From: Chitinophagales bacterium
GTDB lineage: Bacteria; Bacteroidota; Bacteroidia; Chitinophagales; Chitinophagaceae
Length of the DNA stretch: 64,000 bases
NCBI GenBank assembly: GCA_017303415.1
Contig: JAFLBJ010000002.1
Coordinates: 250,001-314,000, forward strand
Direction: 5' to 3'
Part shown: in pieces, positions 1 through 9,297 of the stretch
How the letters are laid out: each line of letters begins with the position of its first letter
Position numbering within the stretch: position 1 is the stretch's first letter
The notes under the pieces: generated by a model
The model's database searches: none
Told to the model about the DNA's origin: nothing
Seen by the model: only the letters and a program-made list of their open reading frames with translations
Made by a program: the position numbers and the translations under genes

Positions 1-68
1 GATTTTGCAGTAACCCAAAGGTGGTACTCTGGGTTAGTAATCGTTTCTCATAAGCAGTTGGTTTTAGT

Positions 69-101
69 GCCTGCCCCGTGTCTACGGGGGAGGCTTTTTT
101 T
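69..101 (+). terminator. Rho-independent terminator of a gene left of the window
   Basis: A 10-bp stem with one mismatch (69-78 against 85-94, GC-rich) and a 6-nt loop is followed by seven T. It points rightward, so it should end a plus-strand gene lying mostly outside the window. I cannot assign bases 1-68 to a gene, and nothing else is recognisable before the minus-strand gene that ends at 174. Confidence 0.7.
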
Positions 102-173
102 GTTGGAGGCCGCAAGGTTAAAATATTGGTTTCGGGATTGAATTTCGGCTATTTTTGACGTTATGCCGGAGAT

Positions 174-734
174 TCAAAATAGGCACTTTTTAAATTTCGG
201 ACATGGATTTTTTAAATTTCCGGCCTTAAGTGGGAGTGCGGTCGCGGTCTTAAACACATTGTTTTGGATAGAACCGATCTGGAGCAGTGTTTTTGAACAA
301 CGCTGATAATATTCGCGACCTATGCTGTCGGTCTCCCCATACTCAGCGCGATAGCGAATGGTATTTTCCAGCCCGTCTTCCTTTAAATATTCGGTGAATT
401 TCGCGGGCTCCAGTTCAATAAAAGAGTTGGTGCTGTTAAAGGCGATTAAGGCATTTCCTTCGTCGTAGATATTTAATTGGAGGGAGTCGCCACTGGCCCC
501 GGTGATATGGTCGGAGATATTGGCTTGCACGCCACCATAATAGAGTTGGAGGGAATTGATCTTTTCTTTGTTGCCTTTCCAGTTCTCCCCTTCAAAGTTC
601 TCACCCACATAGAACCGGATATTAACGGATTCGCCTCTTTTATAAATGAATTTTTCCGGTTGGAGCCAAAACTCGTGCGCGCTGGTCAATATCAGGAGAA
701 TCAAAAGGAGTGAATAGTTCCCTATTTTTCTCAT
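174..734 (-). CDS. DUF4198-like exported protein, probably C-terminally truncated
   Basis: This 186-aa protein has an N-terminal hydrophobic signal segment (residues 5-19, LLLILLILTSA) followed at once by AHEFWLQPEKF. That HEFWL start to the mature protein is typical of DUF4198-family periplasmic proteins, some of which are linked to metal uptake or TonB-dependent transport. The family is usually about 230-260 aa and continues after a conserved 'TALPL' stretch with a further beta-rich domain. Here the reading frame after TALPL turns into an unrelated Lys/Cys-rich tail (KAGNLKNPCPKFKKCLF) and stops, which suggests a frameshift or a deletion of the last 50-60 residues. It lies 50 nt downstream of the lipid-transport ATPase gene on the same strand. 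Family assignment is moderately sure; function is unknown. Confidence 0.6.
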   Translation of the reverse strand: MRKIGNYSLLLILLILTSAHEFWLQPEKFIYKRGESVNIRFYVGENFEGENWKGNKEKINSLQLYYGGVQANISDHITGASGDSLQLNIYDEGNALIAFNSTNSFIELEPAKFTEYLKEDGLENTIRYRAEYGETDSIGREYYQRCSKTLLQIGSIQNNVFKTATALPLKAGNLKNPCPKFKKCLF

Positions 735-783
735 GGGTGATAAATTATTAATTATTGATTATGGGGTAATTGAAATTAATAAT

Positions 784-1593
784 TCACTTCAGCAGATCAT
801 CCATATTCCGGTCATTCGAAATCTTTCCTCTTTCTTCCAGCATCCGCATTTCTTTGGCATCTTTAAGGAATTCCGAAGCGAATATGAAGTCGTTGAGTCG
901 CTGATTTTTACTAAATATGATCTCGCGTTTACTGCCTTCCCATTCCTTACGCCCCTGGTACATATAGAGGATATAGTCACCGGTTTCCATTACGCTGTTC
1001 ATATCATGCGTATTCACCACGGTGGTGATATTGTATTCTTTGGTGATCTCCTGGATCAGTTTATCGATCACCATGGCGGTTTGGGGATCCAACCCGGAAT
1101 TGGGTTCATCCACAAAAAGGTATTTGGGATTGAGGACAATGGCCCGGGCGATGCCCACCCTTTTTTTCATCCCGCCACTGAGTTCGGCCGGAAATTTCTT
1201 ATTGGTATCTTTCAGGTTCACGCGATCCAGCACCTCATTCACCCGTTCCAGCTTTTTGGAAAAAGAATCCCGGGTGAACATGTTCAGCGGGAACATGACA
1301 TTCTCTTCTACGGTTAAACTATCAAATAAAGCAGAGCCCTGAAAAAGCATACCGATCTCTTTCCGGATCTCGGTCTTTTCAGCCCGGCTCATTTGAATAA
1401 AATCATGTCCATGATAAAGGATCTCCCCCTGTTCGGGGACAAAAAGCCCGACCATGCATTTCATCAAAACGGTCTTACCACTTCCGCTTGTGCCAATGAT
1501 AAGGTTGCATTGTCCTGCCTTCATCACGGAGCTGACATCTTCGATTACGACCTTGTCGTTAAAACTCTTCTTTATGTTCTTTAATTCGATCAT
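784..1593 (-). CDS. mlaF: MlaF-like ABC transporter ATP-binding protein
   Basis: ATPase subunit (269 aa) of an MCE/Mla-type ABC system that moves phospholipids between the inner membrane and periplasmic carriers. Visible motifs are Walker A GTSGSGKT near residue 34, the signature LSGGMKKRVGIARAI near 138, and Walker B YLFVDEP followed by NSGLDP. The permease gene ends 2 nt upstream, so the two are surely co-transcribed. The substrate-binding MCE (MlaD) gene that normally completes the complex is not in the window; in Bacteroidota it is often elsewhere. MlaF is preferred over a generic exporter because of the adjacent MlaE-type permease and the characteristic 'VDEPNSGLDP' loop. The exact substrate is inferred from the family. 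Confidence 0.85.
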   Translation of the reverse strand: MIELKNIKKSFNDKVVIEDVSSVMKAGQCNLIIGTSGSGKTVLMKCMVGLFVPEQGEILYHGHDFIQMSRAEKTEIRKEIGMLFQGSALFDSLTVEENVMFPLNMFTRDSFSKKLERVNEVLDRVNLKDTNKKFPAELSGGMKKRVGIARAIVLNPKYLFVDEPNSGLDPQTAMVIDKLIQEITKEYNITTVVNTHDMNSVMETGDYILYMYQGRKEWEGSKREIIFSKNQRLNDFIFASEFLKDAKEMRMLEERGKISNDRNMDDLLK

Positions 1594-1595
1594 GG

Positions 1596-2333
1596 TTACA
1601 AGAGTAGGGCGGCGAGTACATAGTCAGCAAAAAGGATGAGTATACAACTGATCACCACCGCGCGGGTACTTGACCTGCCGATCTCCAGGGCTCCTCCTTT
1701 TACATAATATCCAAAGTAAGCGGGTATGCTGGAAAGAATAAAGGCAAAAGTGTAGGCTTTGGCCAGAGCAAAGATGACATTGAAGGGCATAAAGCCATCC
1801 AGCAGACCCTTGTCAAAGGTGCTGTTGGAAAGGATATTGGCCGCAGAGCCGGCCAACCGGCCTCCCCAGATTCCCAGAACCGCGGCGATCACCACAAGCA
1901 TCGGAATCACCACGAGGGCGCCCAATACTTTGGGTAAAATGAGATAGGTTTTTGTGTTGACCCCCATGATTTCCAGGGCGTCGATCTGTTCACTCACCCG
2001 CATATTCCCCAATTCACTCGCGATCTTACTGCCTACCACACCGGCCAGTACAATACATACCAGGGTAGGGGCAAATTCAAGTATCACGGTATCGCGTACG
2101 ATCTGGGCGATGGTTGACTTGGGAATGATCGGACTGATCAACTGATAGGCGGTTTGAACCGTAGATACCGCACCCATGAAGAAAGAGATGATGATCACGA
2201 TACCCAGGGAGCCGATCCCGATCTCGGAGCACTGGTGCATAAATTCCTTCCAGTACATCTTGGCGTTCTCCGGGCGTGAGAACATGCCTTTGATCATTAA
2301 TAGGTAACGGCCTATGTCGGTGAAAATGGTCAT
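1596..2333 (-). CDS. mlaE: MlaE-like ABC transporter permease
   Basis: Integral membrane permease (245 aa) of the MlaE/YrbE family, the partner of the ATPase encoded 2 nt downstream. Several hydrophobic segments alternate with family hallmarks: an amphipathic N-terminal helix (FSRPENAKMYWKEFM), the 'LEFAPTLVCIVLAGVVGSKIASELGNM' type core around residues 100-125 (only its pattern is quoted here), and the 'EIMGVNT' loop. It transports lipids across the inner membrane for outer-membrane asymmetry (family knowledge). A TATCTTTG promoter element sits only about 10 nt upstream of the ATG, so the transcript would have almost no leader, or translation could begin at Met13. Confidence 0.88.
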   Translation of the reverse strand: MTIFTDIGRYLLMIKGMFSRPENAKMYWKEFMHQCSEIGIGSLGIVIIISFFMGAVSTVQTAYQLISPIIPKSTIAQIVRDTVILEFAPTLVCIVLAGVVGSKIASELGNMRVSEQIDALEIMGVNTKTYLILPKVLGALVVIPMLVVIAAVLGIWGGRLAGSAANILSNSTFDKGLLDGFMPFNVIFALAKAYTFAFILSSIPAYFGYYVKGGALEIGRSSTRAVVISCILILFADYVLAALLL

Positions 2334-2343
2334 ATTGGTGAGT

Positions 2344-2351
2344 CAAAGATA
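2344..2351 (-). promoter_or_regulatory. Bacteroidota -7 promoter element for mlaEF
   Basis: The minus strand reads TATCTTTG, an exact TAnnTTTG. No good -33 TTG is visible because the 7-bp repeat array begins immediately upstream. Transcription would start about 4-6 nt before the mlaE ATG. Confidence 0.5.
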
Positions 2352-2365
2352 GGGGAAATGGGGGA

Positions 2366-2690
2366 GGGATGGAGGATGTTGGAGGTTGGATGTTGGAGGT
2401 TGGATGACAGAGGACAGATGACAGATGACGGATGACAGATGACGGATGACGGATGTCGGATGTTGGATGTTGGAGGGCGGAAGACTGTTGCCAATTAAAA
2501 GAGTTCCAATTTGAAATGACATTTCGGATTAAAGTCGGTCATCCGTCATCCGTCATCAGTCATCCAACCTCCAACATCCGACATCCAACATCCAACATCC
2601 GTCATCTGTCATCTGTCATCAATCATCAGTCATCCAACCTCCAACATCCGTCATCCGTCATCCGTCATCCGTCATCAGTCCTCCGCCCGC
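2366..2690. repeat. 7-bp-period repeat array arranged as a giant inverted repeat
   Basis: Bases about 2366-2476 consist of degenerate tandem heptamers such as GGATGAC, AGATGAC, GGATGTC and GGATGTT. Bases about 2540-2685 carry the reverse complements (GTCATCC, GTCATCT, AACATCC). About 60 nt of non-repetitive sequence separates the arms, so each strand could fold into a hairpin with arms over 100 nt long. The array fills the gap between maeB (ending at 2692) and mlaE, both on the minus strand. It may terminate maeB transcripts, but there is no clean T tract. No gene is supported here. Confidence 0.85.
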
Positions 2691-2691
2691 C

Positions 2692-5037
2692 CTACTCCTC
2701 ATACTCCTTCACCACCCTCGACCTTTTCCACCACTTGGAGGTCTTTACGATCTCGCGGGTGAGGGTCTTGGTCTTGGTTTGTGCATCTACCGCAGCAATG
2801 ATGGCCATATTGACGATGCTTCGCACTGAACTACCCAATTGAAGGATATGTACAGGCTTTTTAAGTCCCAGGAGGATGGGACCAATAGCATCTGCTGTTC
2901 CCAGTTCCTTAAGCAGGTTATAGGCCACGTTGCCCGAGGCCAAATTGGGGAAGATCAGGGTATTAACATCTTTGTCGACCAATTCGGAGAATGGGTAATT
3001 GTCTTTTATGAGCTCTTTATTAAAGGCGACGCTGGCCTGCATTTCTCCATCCACGATAAGGGAGGGCATTTTTTGTTTGACGATCTCCCGGGCTTTGGCT
3101 ACCAGCCGCGCTTCGGGTGAATTGCTGCTTCCAAAATTGGAATAGCTCAGCATCGCGATCCGCGGGGTGATATTGAAATTGCGAATTTCGCGGGCCACCA
3201 GCAGGGTGATCTCGGCCAATTCCTCGGCCGTTGGGTTGAAATTCACCGTTGTGTCGGCAAAGAAAAGCGGGCCTTTATTGGTCAGCATGAGGTACATACC
3301 TGCTATCTTCTGGGTACTGTCCTCGGTGCCGATGGCTTGCAGGGCAGGTTTGATCGTATCGGGATAGTTCCGGGTCAGTCCGGAGATCATGGCATCCGCA
3401 TCGCCACATTCCACCATCATACAACCAAAGTAGTTACGGTCGCGCATGATCTTTCTGGCCTCATAGGCGTTGAAGCCTTTTCTCCCTCTTTTTTTGAAAA
3501 ACAGGTCCGCATATTCCGTTCTTTTTTCTTCGGTATCCTCGCTGCGGGGATCCAGAATGGGTAAACCTTCCAGGTCAACGCTGTTGGCTTCGGCGATGGT
3601 GCGAATTTTGGATTCATCGCCTAACAGGATGGGGTAACCGATTCCTTCATCAAAGATGATCTGGGCGGCTTTGAGGATCTTGACATTGTCTGCCTCGGCA
3701 AATACAATTCGTTTGGGATCTTTCCGGGCCTTGTTACCGAGTACACGAAGCACCTGGTTATCGAGCCCCAGGCGTTTATTGAGTTCGTTGCTGTATGCTT
3801 CCCAATCCTGAATGACATGTTTGGCCACTCCGCTTTCAATGGCGGCTTTGGCTACCGCGGGAGCCACGGTAGAGAGCAAACGGGGATCAAGGGGTTTTGG
3901 AATGATATAAGCAGGCCCAAAACTGATATTCTGTTCATTATACGCCATGTTCACAATATCAGGCACAGGCGTTTTGGTAAGATCGGCGAGCGCTTTTACG
4001 GCAGCCAGTTTCATGGCTTCATTAATAGCGGTGGCGCGTACATCCAGGGCCCCGCGGAAGATATAAGGGAACCCCAATACATTATTTACCTGGTTGGGAT
4101 AATCACTCCGCCCCGTGGCCATGATCAGGTCTTTTCGCGTTTCCGTGGCATCTTCCCAGGTGATCTCGGGATCAGGGTTGGCCATGGCAAATACGATCGG
4201 GTTCTTTGCCATTACCTTGACCATTTCCCGGGTTACCACATTTCCTTTACTCAGGCCGATGAATACATCACAATCTTTAAAGGATTCAGCCAGGGTCATA
4301 TTCTTTCCTTTGGCGGCCAATCCTTTTTTGAGATCATCCAGGTCAGTACGGCTTTCATGGATCAGTCCCTTTGAATCAAAGACCAGGAAATTCTCAATTC
4401 TTGCCCCGAGGGATTGGTAGAGACGCATACAGGAAACAGCGGCTGCACCCGCCCCATTGACCACAAACTTCACTTTTTCTATTTTTTTCTTCTGTATTTC
4501 GAGGGCATTCAGCAAGGCAGCGGCACTGATGATGGCCGTTCCATGCTGGTCATCGTGCATGATCGGGATCTTCAGCTGTTTTTTCAGTTCAGTTTCTATG
4601 TAAAAACATTCCGGCGCCTTGATGTCTTCCAGGTTTACTCCACCAAAAGTGGGTTCCAGGGCTTTAACGATCTGGACAAACTTTTCAGGATCTTTTTCAT
4701 TGATCTCGATGTCAAACACATCAATGTCAGCAAATATTTTGAAGAGTACCCCTTTCCCTTCCATCACCGGTTTCCCGGCTTCGGGTCCAATATCGCCCAA
4801 ACCCAAAACGGCTGTCCCATTGCTGATAACGGCCACCAGGTTTCCTTTGGCGGTATATTTATATACATCATCGGGATTGGCGGCTATTTCTTTACAAGGT
4901 TCGGCTACCCCGGGGCTATAGGCCAGGGAAAGATCACGCTGGGTCTTGGCTTCTTTTGTGGGGATCACTTCGATCTTACCGGGTCTTCCTTTCGAGTGGT
5001 ACTCAAGCGCCTGTTGTTTTCTTAGTTCATTCTGCAT
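2692..5037 (-). CDS. maeB: NADP-dependent malic enzyme with C-terminal phosphotransacetylase-like domain
   Basis: A 781-aa protein that oxidatively decarboxylates malate to pyruvate with NADP. The N-terminal malic enzyme part (about residues 1-420) shows the [11 protein letters not shown] motif, the HDDQHGTA active-site region, the nucleotide-binding GAGAAAVSC motif and [10 protein letters not shown]. The C-terminal part (about 430-780) resembles phosphate acetyltransferase ([28 protein letters not shown]); in MaeB proteins this part is usually regulatory rather than catalytic. The start is placed at 5037 because [14 protein letters not shown] matches the usual family N-terminus; an in-frame upstream ATG would add 14 atypical residues. 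The gene is monocistronic and divergent from the ABC exporter genes, 90 nt away. Confidence 0.93.
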   Translation of the reverse strand: MQNELRKQQALEYHSKGRPGKIEVIPTKEAKTQRDLSLAYSPGVAEPCKEIAANPDDVYKYTAKGNLVAVISNGTAVLGLGDIGPEAGKPVMEGKGVLFKIFADIDVFDIEINEKDPEKFVQIVKALEPTFGGVNLEDIKAPECFYIETELKKQLKIPIMHDDQHGTAIISAAALLNALEIQKKKIEKVKFVVNGAGAAAVSCMRLYQSLGARIENFLVFDSKGLIHESRTDLDDLKKGLAAKGKNMTLAESFKDCDVFIGLSKGNVVTREMVKVMAKNPIVFAMANPDPEITWEDATETRKDLIMATGRSDYPNQVNNVLGFPYIFRGALDVRATAINEAMKLAAVKALADLTKTPVPDIVNMAYNEQNISFGPAYIIPKPLDPRLLSTVAPAVAKAAIESGVAKHVIQDWEAYSNELNKRLGLDNQVLRVLGNKARKDPKRIVFAEADNVKILKAAQIIFDEGIGYPILLGDESKIRTIAEANSVDLEGLPILDPRSEDTEEKRTEYADLFFKKRGRKGFNAYEARKIMRDRNYFGCMMVECGDADAMISGLTRNYPDTIKPALQAIGTEDSTQKIAGMYLMLTNKGPLFFADTTVNFNPTAEELAEITLLVAREIRNFNITPRIAMLSYSNFGSSNSPEARLVAKAREIVKQKMPSLIVDGEMQASVAFNKELIKDNYPFSELVDKDVNTLIFPNLASGNVAYNLLKELGTADAIGPILLGLKKPVHILQLGSSVRSIVNMAIIAAVDAQTKTKTLTREIVKTSKWWKRSRVVKEYEE

Positions 5038-5127
5038 GTTGATCGCGTTGGAGAAATGCAATTTACAAAATAATACCACCCATCATTTTTTATTGTGATG
5101 TTTCATACATACCCTTATTTTCGTCCC

Positions 5128-6039
5128 ATGTCAGTGATAATAAAAACAGAGAAACTCAATTTCTCTTTTCAAACGGGGGTAAGAACACTTGATGAGGTGC
5201 ATCTTTCGGTCCCCAAGGGGAGTATTTACGGATTTCTTGGCCCCAATGGTGCCGGAAAGACCACCACGCTCCGTCTTTTGCTGGGCTTGCTTCGCAATCA
5301 GCAAGGGACGATCGAATTGTTTGGACAAAATTTCACCGAACACCGGATCGAGATACTCCGGAAACTGGGTTCGCTGATCGAACAGCCTTCGCTTTACGGG
5401 CATCTAACGGCCCGGGAAAACCTGGAAGTGTACCGGGTGGTCCATCAATGCGAGAAGTCACGTATCCCGGAAGTGTTAAAGATCGTTGGCCTGGAGAATA
5501 CAGGAAAAAAGAAAGCCCGTCAGTTTTCACTGGGGATGAAACAACGCTTGTCCATTGCTATTGCCTTATTACACCAGCCTGAGTTACTGGTGCTGGATGA
5601 ACCCACCAACGGCCTTGACCCCAATGGGATCATTGAAGTGCGTGAGCTAATTAAAAACCTGAACAAAGAATTTGGTACCACGATCCTGGTCTCAAGTCAT
5701 ATCCTGAGTGAAGTGGAAAAGATGGCCACCCATGTGGGAATCATCCACAAGGGTAAATTACTGTTTCAGGGAACGATGGGCGAATTGCAGCAAATGAAGA
5801 GTAAAAACACCGGCATTGAAGTGGATACAAGTGATAATACACGCGCTGCCGAGTTGCTTAAGCCAAATTATACCGTGACCATTGCGGATGGCCATTTATT
5901 GCTGCCCATTCAGGACAAACAACAGGCTGCAGCCGTCAACCGTCAGTTGGTGACACAGGGGATCGAAGTGTATTCCCTTCACCCGCAACACAGCAACCTT
6001 GAACAACTATTTCTTGACATTACCTCCAACAACGCATGA
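5128..6039 (+). CDS. ABC-2 type transporter ATP-binding protein
   Basis: ATPase subunit of about 303 aa, of the bacitracin/lantibiotic-exporter (CcmA-like) class. Motifs: Walker A GPNGAGKTT, Q-loop LIEQPSLYGHLTARENL, signature FSLGMKQRLSIAIAL, Walker B LLVLDEPTNGLDP, and the switch His in SSHILSEVE. The start at 5128 (MSVIIKTEKLNF) fits the family; the alternative start at 5095 adds 11 residues overlapping the probable promoter region. The downstream permease gene overlaps by 4 nt (ATGA), indicating translational coupling. The exported substrate cannot be read from the sequence. Confidence 0.88.
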   Translation: MSVIIKTEKLNFSFQTGVRTLDEVHLSVPKGSIYGFLGPNGAGKTTTLRLLLGLLRNQQGTIELFGQNFTEHRIEILRKLGSLIEQPSLYGHLTARENLEVYRVVHQCEKSRIPEVLKIVGLENTGKKKARQFSLGMKQRLSIAIALLHQPELLVLDEPTNGLDPNGIIEVRELIKNLNKEFGTTILVSSHILSEVEKMATHVGIIHKGKLLFQGTMGELQQMKSKNTGIEVDTSDNTRAAELLKPNYTVTIADGHLLLPIQDKQQAAAVNRQLVTQGIEVYSLHPQHSNLEQLFLDITSNNA

Positions 6040-6809
6040 GCACGCTGATCCATTCCATACAATCCGACATCATCAAAACAAAACGCAGTTCAGCCTTTTG
6101 GCTGAGCCTGATCGGTTCCATTTTTATCCCGATTATTTTCTTTTTGATGTACACGTTTAAGCCAGAGCCATTTATCAAAGACCTCGGTGAAAACCCCTGG
6201 TTTGTCCATTTTAACCGTGGATGGCAATCGCTTTCAGGTTTTTTATTGCCCATGTTTGTTATCTTGACCTGTAGCCTGATGATGCAGATCGAGTATAAGA
6301 ACAATACCTGGAAACAGGTTTTTGCTTCGCCACAAACCCTCAGTAATGTATTCTTTTCTAAAATGATCTCCATTCATACGATGATCATTTTCTGTATCCT
6401 GCTTTTTAATGTATTTATGATTGCTTCGGCCCTGATGACAAACCTGCTGAACAGTAAATTTTTGTTTCTGAGTCGTCCCTTTGCCCTTACAGCCGTCCTG
6501 AAAATGAGTTTGAAAACCTATGTTTCCATTCTGGCTATCCTGGCGATCCAATACTGGCTAAGCCTTCGTTTGCGCAACTTCATAGCCCCGATCGGTATCG
6601 GCTTGGGATTATTGATCACATCCCTGATCCTGATGCAATGGGAGCATATTGATAAAATGCCTTATGCCTTTCCGTTGCTCACCTTTATGAAAGGTAAACC
6701 GGAGGGGAGCAGTTTCTTCCTGCGACATGAATATTATTCGATGGGGTTATTTGTGGTGCTTACAGGACTGGCACTTTGGGACCTGAGCCGGAGAAAGGAA
6801 CGGGGATAA
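6036..6809 (+). CDS. ABC-2 type transporter permease
   Basis: A 257-aa membrane protein with about six hydrophobic segments. It begins with the cytoplasmic stretch HSIQSDIIKTKRSSAFWLS typical of ABC-2 permeases in antimicrobial-peptide resistance and exporter systems. It overlaps the ATPase gene by 4 nt and must form the membrane channel of that transporter. It ends 6 nt before the convergent M20 peptidase gene, with no room for a separate terminator. The substrate is unknown. Confidence 0.82.
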   Translation: MSTLIHSIQSDIIKTKRSSAFWLSLIGSIFIPIIFFLMYTFKPEPFIKDLGENPWFVHFNRGWQSLSGFLLPMFVILTCSLMMQIEYKNNTWKQVFASPQTLSNVFFSKMISIHTMIIFCILLFNVFMIASALMTNLLNSKFLFLSRPFALTAVLKMSLKTYVSILAILAIQYWLSLRLRNFIAPIGIGLGLLITSLILMQWEHIDKMPYAFPLLTFMKGKPEGSSFFLRHEYYSMGLFVVLTGLALWDLSRRKERG

Positions 6810-6815
6810 GAAGGA

Positions 6816-7994
6816 TCAGGGTTGTACAGCCATCCAGGCCATGATACCCATGCCTGTTTCAATGGCCCTTTCATCGATATTAAAAACGGGCGTATGTACA
6901 CCGGCTGAAATGCCTTTGGCTGCATTACCAACACCTAAACGGAAAAAGCAACCGGGTATGAGTTGAGAATAGTAGCCAAAATCTTCAGCACCCATGCGTA
7001 GTTCGGTCTCGCTTACTTTTTCAGCGCCCTGGAATTGGCGGGCGGCCTCCATGGCTTTTTTATGCAGGTCTTCGTTATTGTACACATTGGGATAACCCAC
7101 ATCGATATGCAGGTCCACTTCGGCACCAAGGCTTGTGACCAGTTCCTGGCAAATCTTGCGGATCCATTCATGTGCCTGAAACCGCCATTCTTCTTCCATG
7201 GCCCGAAAGGTGCCCATTAATTTAACTTCACTGGGAATAACATTGGTGGTGTATCCACCCTGAAACGACGTGATGGTCAGTACCGAGGGGTGAAAAGGAT
7301 TGGCTTTCCGGCTCACCACTTGTTGCAAAGCCACCACCAATTGGGAGGCTACATGAATGGTATCGACGGTGAGGTGTGGAGAAGCGGCATGCCCGCCTTT
7401 TCCTTTTATGGTAATGTAAAGTTCATCTGCACTGGCCATTACTTTACCCGCCCTGAAACTCAGGGTCCCGGCTTCCATACCCGGATGTACATGGAGGGCA
7501 TAGATGGCTTCGGGTTTGGGGTTTTCCAATACACCTTCTTTGATCAGGAGGCTGGCTCCACCAGGATTTTTTTCTTCACCGGGCTGAAAGATCAGTTTTA
7601 CTGTTCCTTCCCACTCGTCCTTTGTTTCGGCCAAAATTTTTGCTGCACCAAGTAAACAGGTGGTATGTACATCGTGTCCGCAGGCATGCATGATACCCGG
7701 ATGAACCGATTTATAGGGAACGTCGTTTTCTTCCTGAATGGGGAGGGCATCCATGTCGGCCCGAAGGGCCACGGTCTTCTTCTCCGGGTTGCGGCCTTTG
7801 ATCAAACCTGCGACCCCTGTTTCCGCCATGATGGTAAAAGGAATACCCCAGCTTTTGAGTTTTTGCTGAACGAATTTAGAGGTCTCAAATTCTTTATAGC
7901 TCAACTCCGGATGCGCATGCAGGTGATGGCGAACCTCAATGAATTCAGGGGAATATTGTTGGGCGAGTGATTTGATCTTTGACTGGAGAGACAT
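6816..7994 (-). CDS. M20-family amidohydrolase (N-acyl-amino-acid hydrolase-like)
   Basis: A 392-aa metal-dependent hydrolase of the M20D group (IAA-amino-acid/hippurate/N-acetyl-diaminopimelate amidohydrolases). Visible motifs are RHHLHAHPELSYKEFET near the N-terminus, ADMDALPIQE, the metal-binding HACGHDVHT, the catalytic PGEEKNPGGA and MGAEDFGYY near the C-terminus. The dimerisation (lid) domain lies around residues 185-300. It likely cleaves the amide bond of N-acylated amino acids; the substrate cannot be fixed from sequence. It is followed upstream on the same strand by the SPOR protein and deoC genes with gaps of about 40 nt, so a loose operon is possible. Confidence 0.9.
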   Translation of the reverse strand: MSLQSKIKSLAQQYSPEFIEVRHHLHAHPELSYKEFETSKFVQQKLKSWGIPFTIMAETGVAGLIKGRNPEKKTVALRADMDALPIQEENDVPYKSVHPGIMHACGHDVHTTCLLGAAKILAETKDEWEGTVKLIFQPGEEKNPGGASLLIKEGVLENPKPEAIYALHVHPGMEAGTLSFRAGKVMASADELYITIKGKGGHAASPHLTVDTIHVASQLVVALQQVVSRKANPFHPSVLTITSFQGGYTTNVIPSEVKLMGTFRAMEEEWRFQAHEWIRKICQELVTSLGAEVDLHIDVGYPNVYNNEDLHKKAMEAARQFQGAEKVSETELRMGAEDFGYYSQLIPGCFFRLGVGNAAKGISAGVHTPVFNIDERAIETGMGIMAWMAVQP

Positions 7995-8035
7995 TGGGCA
8001 AAGTTAACCAGGATTTTTTAGCTTTTAGCTGCTTA

Positions 8036-8482
8036 TCAATTGTCAGATTCTGGATCTTCCAGTTTGACCTCAATGATGTCATTGATGATAAAGACCCCTT
8101 TCGGGAAATAGGCGGCCATTTTTTTACGGTATTCATCGGCATCCTTCCGGTCACGGAAATTGCCCACTTTCAATTTAAAGAAGGGGGATTGCCAGATGAG
8201 ATAGGGTCTTAATTCAGGGAAGTAGGTATAGACCTTGGTCTTGGCGGCCAGGGCTTCTTCACGGTTATTGGTATTGATCACAAGAAGTCTGTACCCTTTG
8301 ATGTTCTTTCGGGCTTCGCGGGTGGTCTCTTCATTGATCTGGATCTGTTTTTTTATAAGTATATCGAGACGGGGATCTTTGTGTACGATGACCGTACCAG
8401 AATCCAGGGGTTTATCCAGGGAATTTTGTGCGGTCGCATGGGTCAGCGAGAAGATCAGGATGATGGCAAATAATGGTTTCAT
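8036..8482 (-). CDS. Exported SPOR-domain protein
   Basis: A 148-aa protein with a clear signal peptide (MKPLFAIILIFSLTHATAQ, cleavage after TAQ). A SPOR-like domain of about 75 residues runs from GYRLLVINTNNREEALAAK to the C-terminus and includes the typical FFKLKVGNFRDRKDADEY segment. SPOR domains bind glycan strands of septal peptidoglycan lacking stem peptides (family knowledge), so this is likely a periplasmic cell-wall-associated protein. No other domain is present and its precise role is unknown. Confidence 0.8.
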   Translation of the reverse strand: MKPLFAIILIFSLTHATAQNSLDKPLDSGTVIVHKDPRLDILIKKQIQINEETTREARKNIKGYRLLVINTNNREEALAAKTKVYTYFPELRPYLIWQSPFFKLKVGNFRDRKDADEYRKKMAAYFPKGVFIINDIIEVKLEDPESDN

Positions 8483-8519
8483 TTGTTTTTCAATTGTGCA
8501 AAAATCATTCCATGAATGA

Positions 8520-9194
8520 TCAATAATTTCCGGTGACTAACCCCGGGTCATTTTGAACGATGGCTACCGAAGCGCTGCACCCCAATCGGTCGGCACCGGC
8601 GGCCACCAATTGTTGAGCAAAATCAAAGGTCCGGATACCTCCGGAGGCTTTTATCCTGATACCAGACGGGAGGTGGGTACGCATAAGTTGCACGGCTTCC
8701 ACACTGGCGCCTTTTTCGGCATATCCGGTGGAGGTTTTCAGGTAGTCGATCCCGGCTTCGCCATAGATCTCGCAGCAGCGAATGATCTCTTCCTGGCTGA
8801 GAATACCACTTTCGATAATGACCTTGAGGACTTTCGACTTGGAGCGAACCACTTCGAGCAGGAGCAGTACCTCCCTTTTCAGGTAATCCCAATCCTTCCC
8901 TTTCAGGGCGATCAGGTTGATCACCATATCGATCTCATCGGCCCCATCCACAATGGCCAGCACGGTCTCCGCTACTTTGGCCTCAATCGCTGAATATCCA
9001 AAAGGGAATCCAATGACCGTGGCCACCTGTACGGGTGTGGGAGACAATATTTCTTTACACCTTTTGACAAAAGGGGGAGGTACACAAACGGCCGCAAATC
9101 CATAGGTAACGGCTTCGGTGCAGAGTTGTTCCACCTCGGCAATGGTGGTGGTTGGTTTTAAGATGGTATGGTCGATCCGGGACGCGATTCCCAT
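8520..9194 (-). CDS. deoC: Deoxyribose-phosphate aldolase
   Basis: A 224-aa class I aldolase that cleaves 2-deoxy-D-ribose 5-phosphate into glyceraldehyde 3-phosphate and acetaldehyde in deoxynucleoside catabolism. Key regions are RIDHTILKP at the N-terminus, GADEIDMVINL, the Schiff-base lysine segment YLKTSTGYAEKGA, and KASGGIRTFD. The start at 9194 (MGIASRIDHT) matches the family; a longer in-frame start at 9269 would add 25 unconserved residues. It is the first gene of the minus-strand cluster with the SPOR and M20 genes, divergent from the large amidohydrolase. Confidence 0.93.
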   Translation of the reverse strand: MGIASRIDHTILKPTTTIAEVEQLCTEAVTYGFAAVCVPPPFVKRCKEILSPTPVQVATVIGFPFGYSAIEAKVAETVLAIVDGADEIDMVINLIALKGKDWDYLKREVLLLLEVVRSKSKVLKVIIESGILSQEEIIRCCEIYGEAGIDYLKTSTGYAEKGASVEAVQLMRTHLPSGIRIKASGGIRTFDFAQQLVAAGADRLGCSASVAIVQNDPGLVTGNY

Positions 9195-9297
9195 AAGGGC
9201 TTTTTTTTTAAATAAATAAGTACCTTGTCGGAGGTAATAGTCCATTTTATCATCAAATGGGCTATTCACACACTAAAGTAAAACAAAACCATCGTTT

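Noticed and set aside
2366-2690. Possible CRISPR array
   Set aside because: The period is 7 bp with no spacers of constant length, repeats occur in both orientations, and no cas genes are present.
2453-2842. Plus-strand open frame rich in HPSSVI/HPTSNI repeats
   Set aside because: It is translation of the 7-bp-period repeat array and runs into the antisense of maeB.
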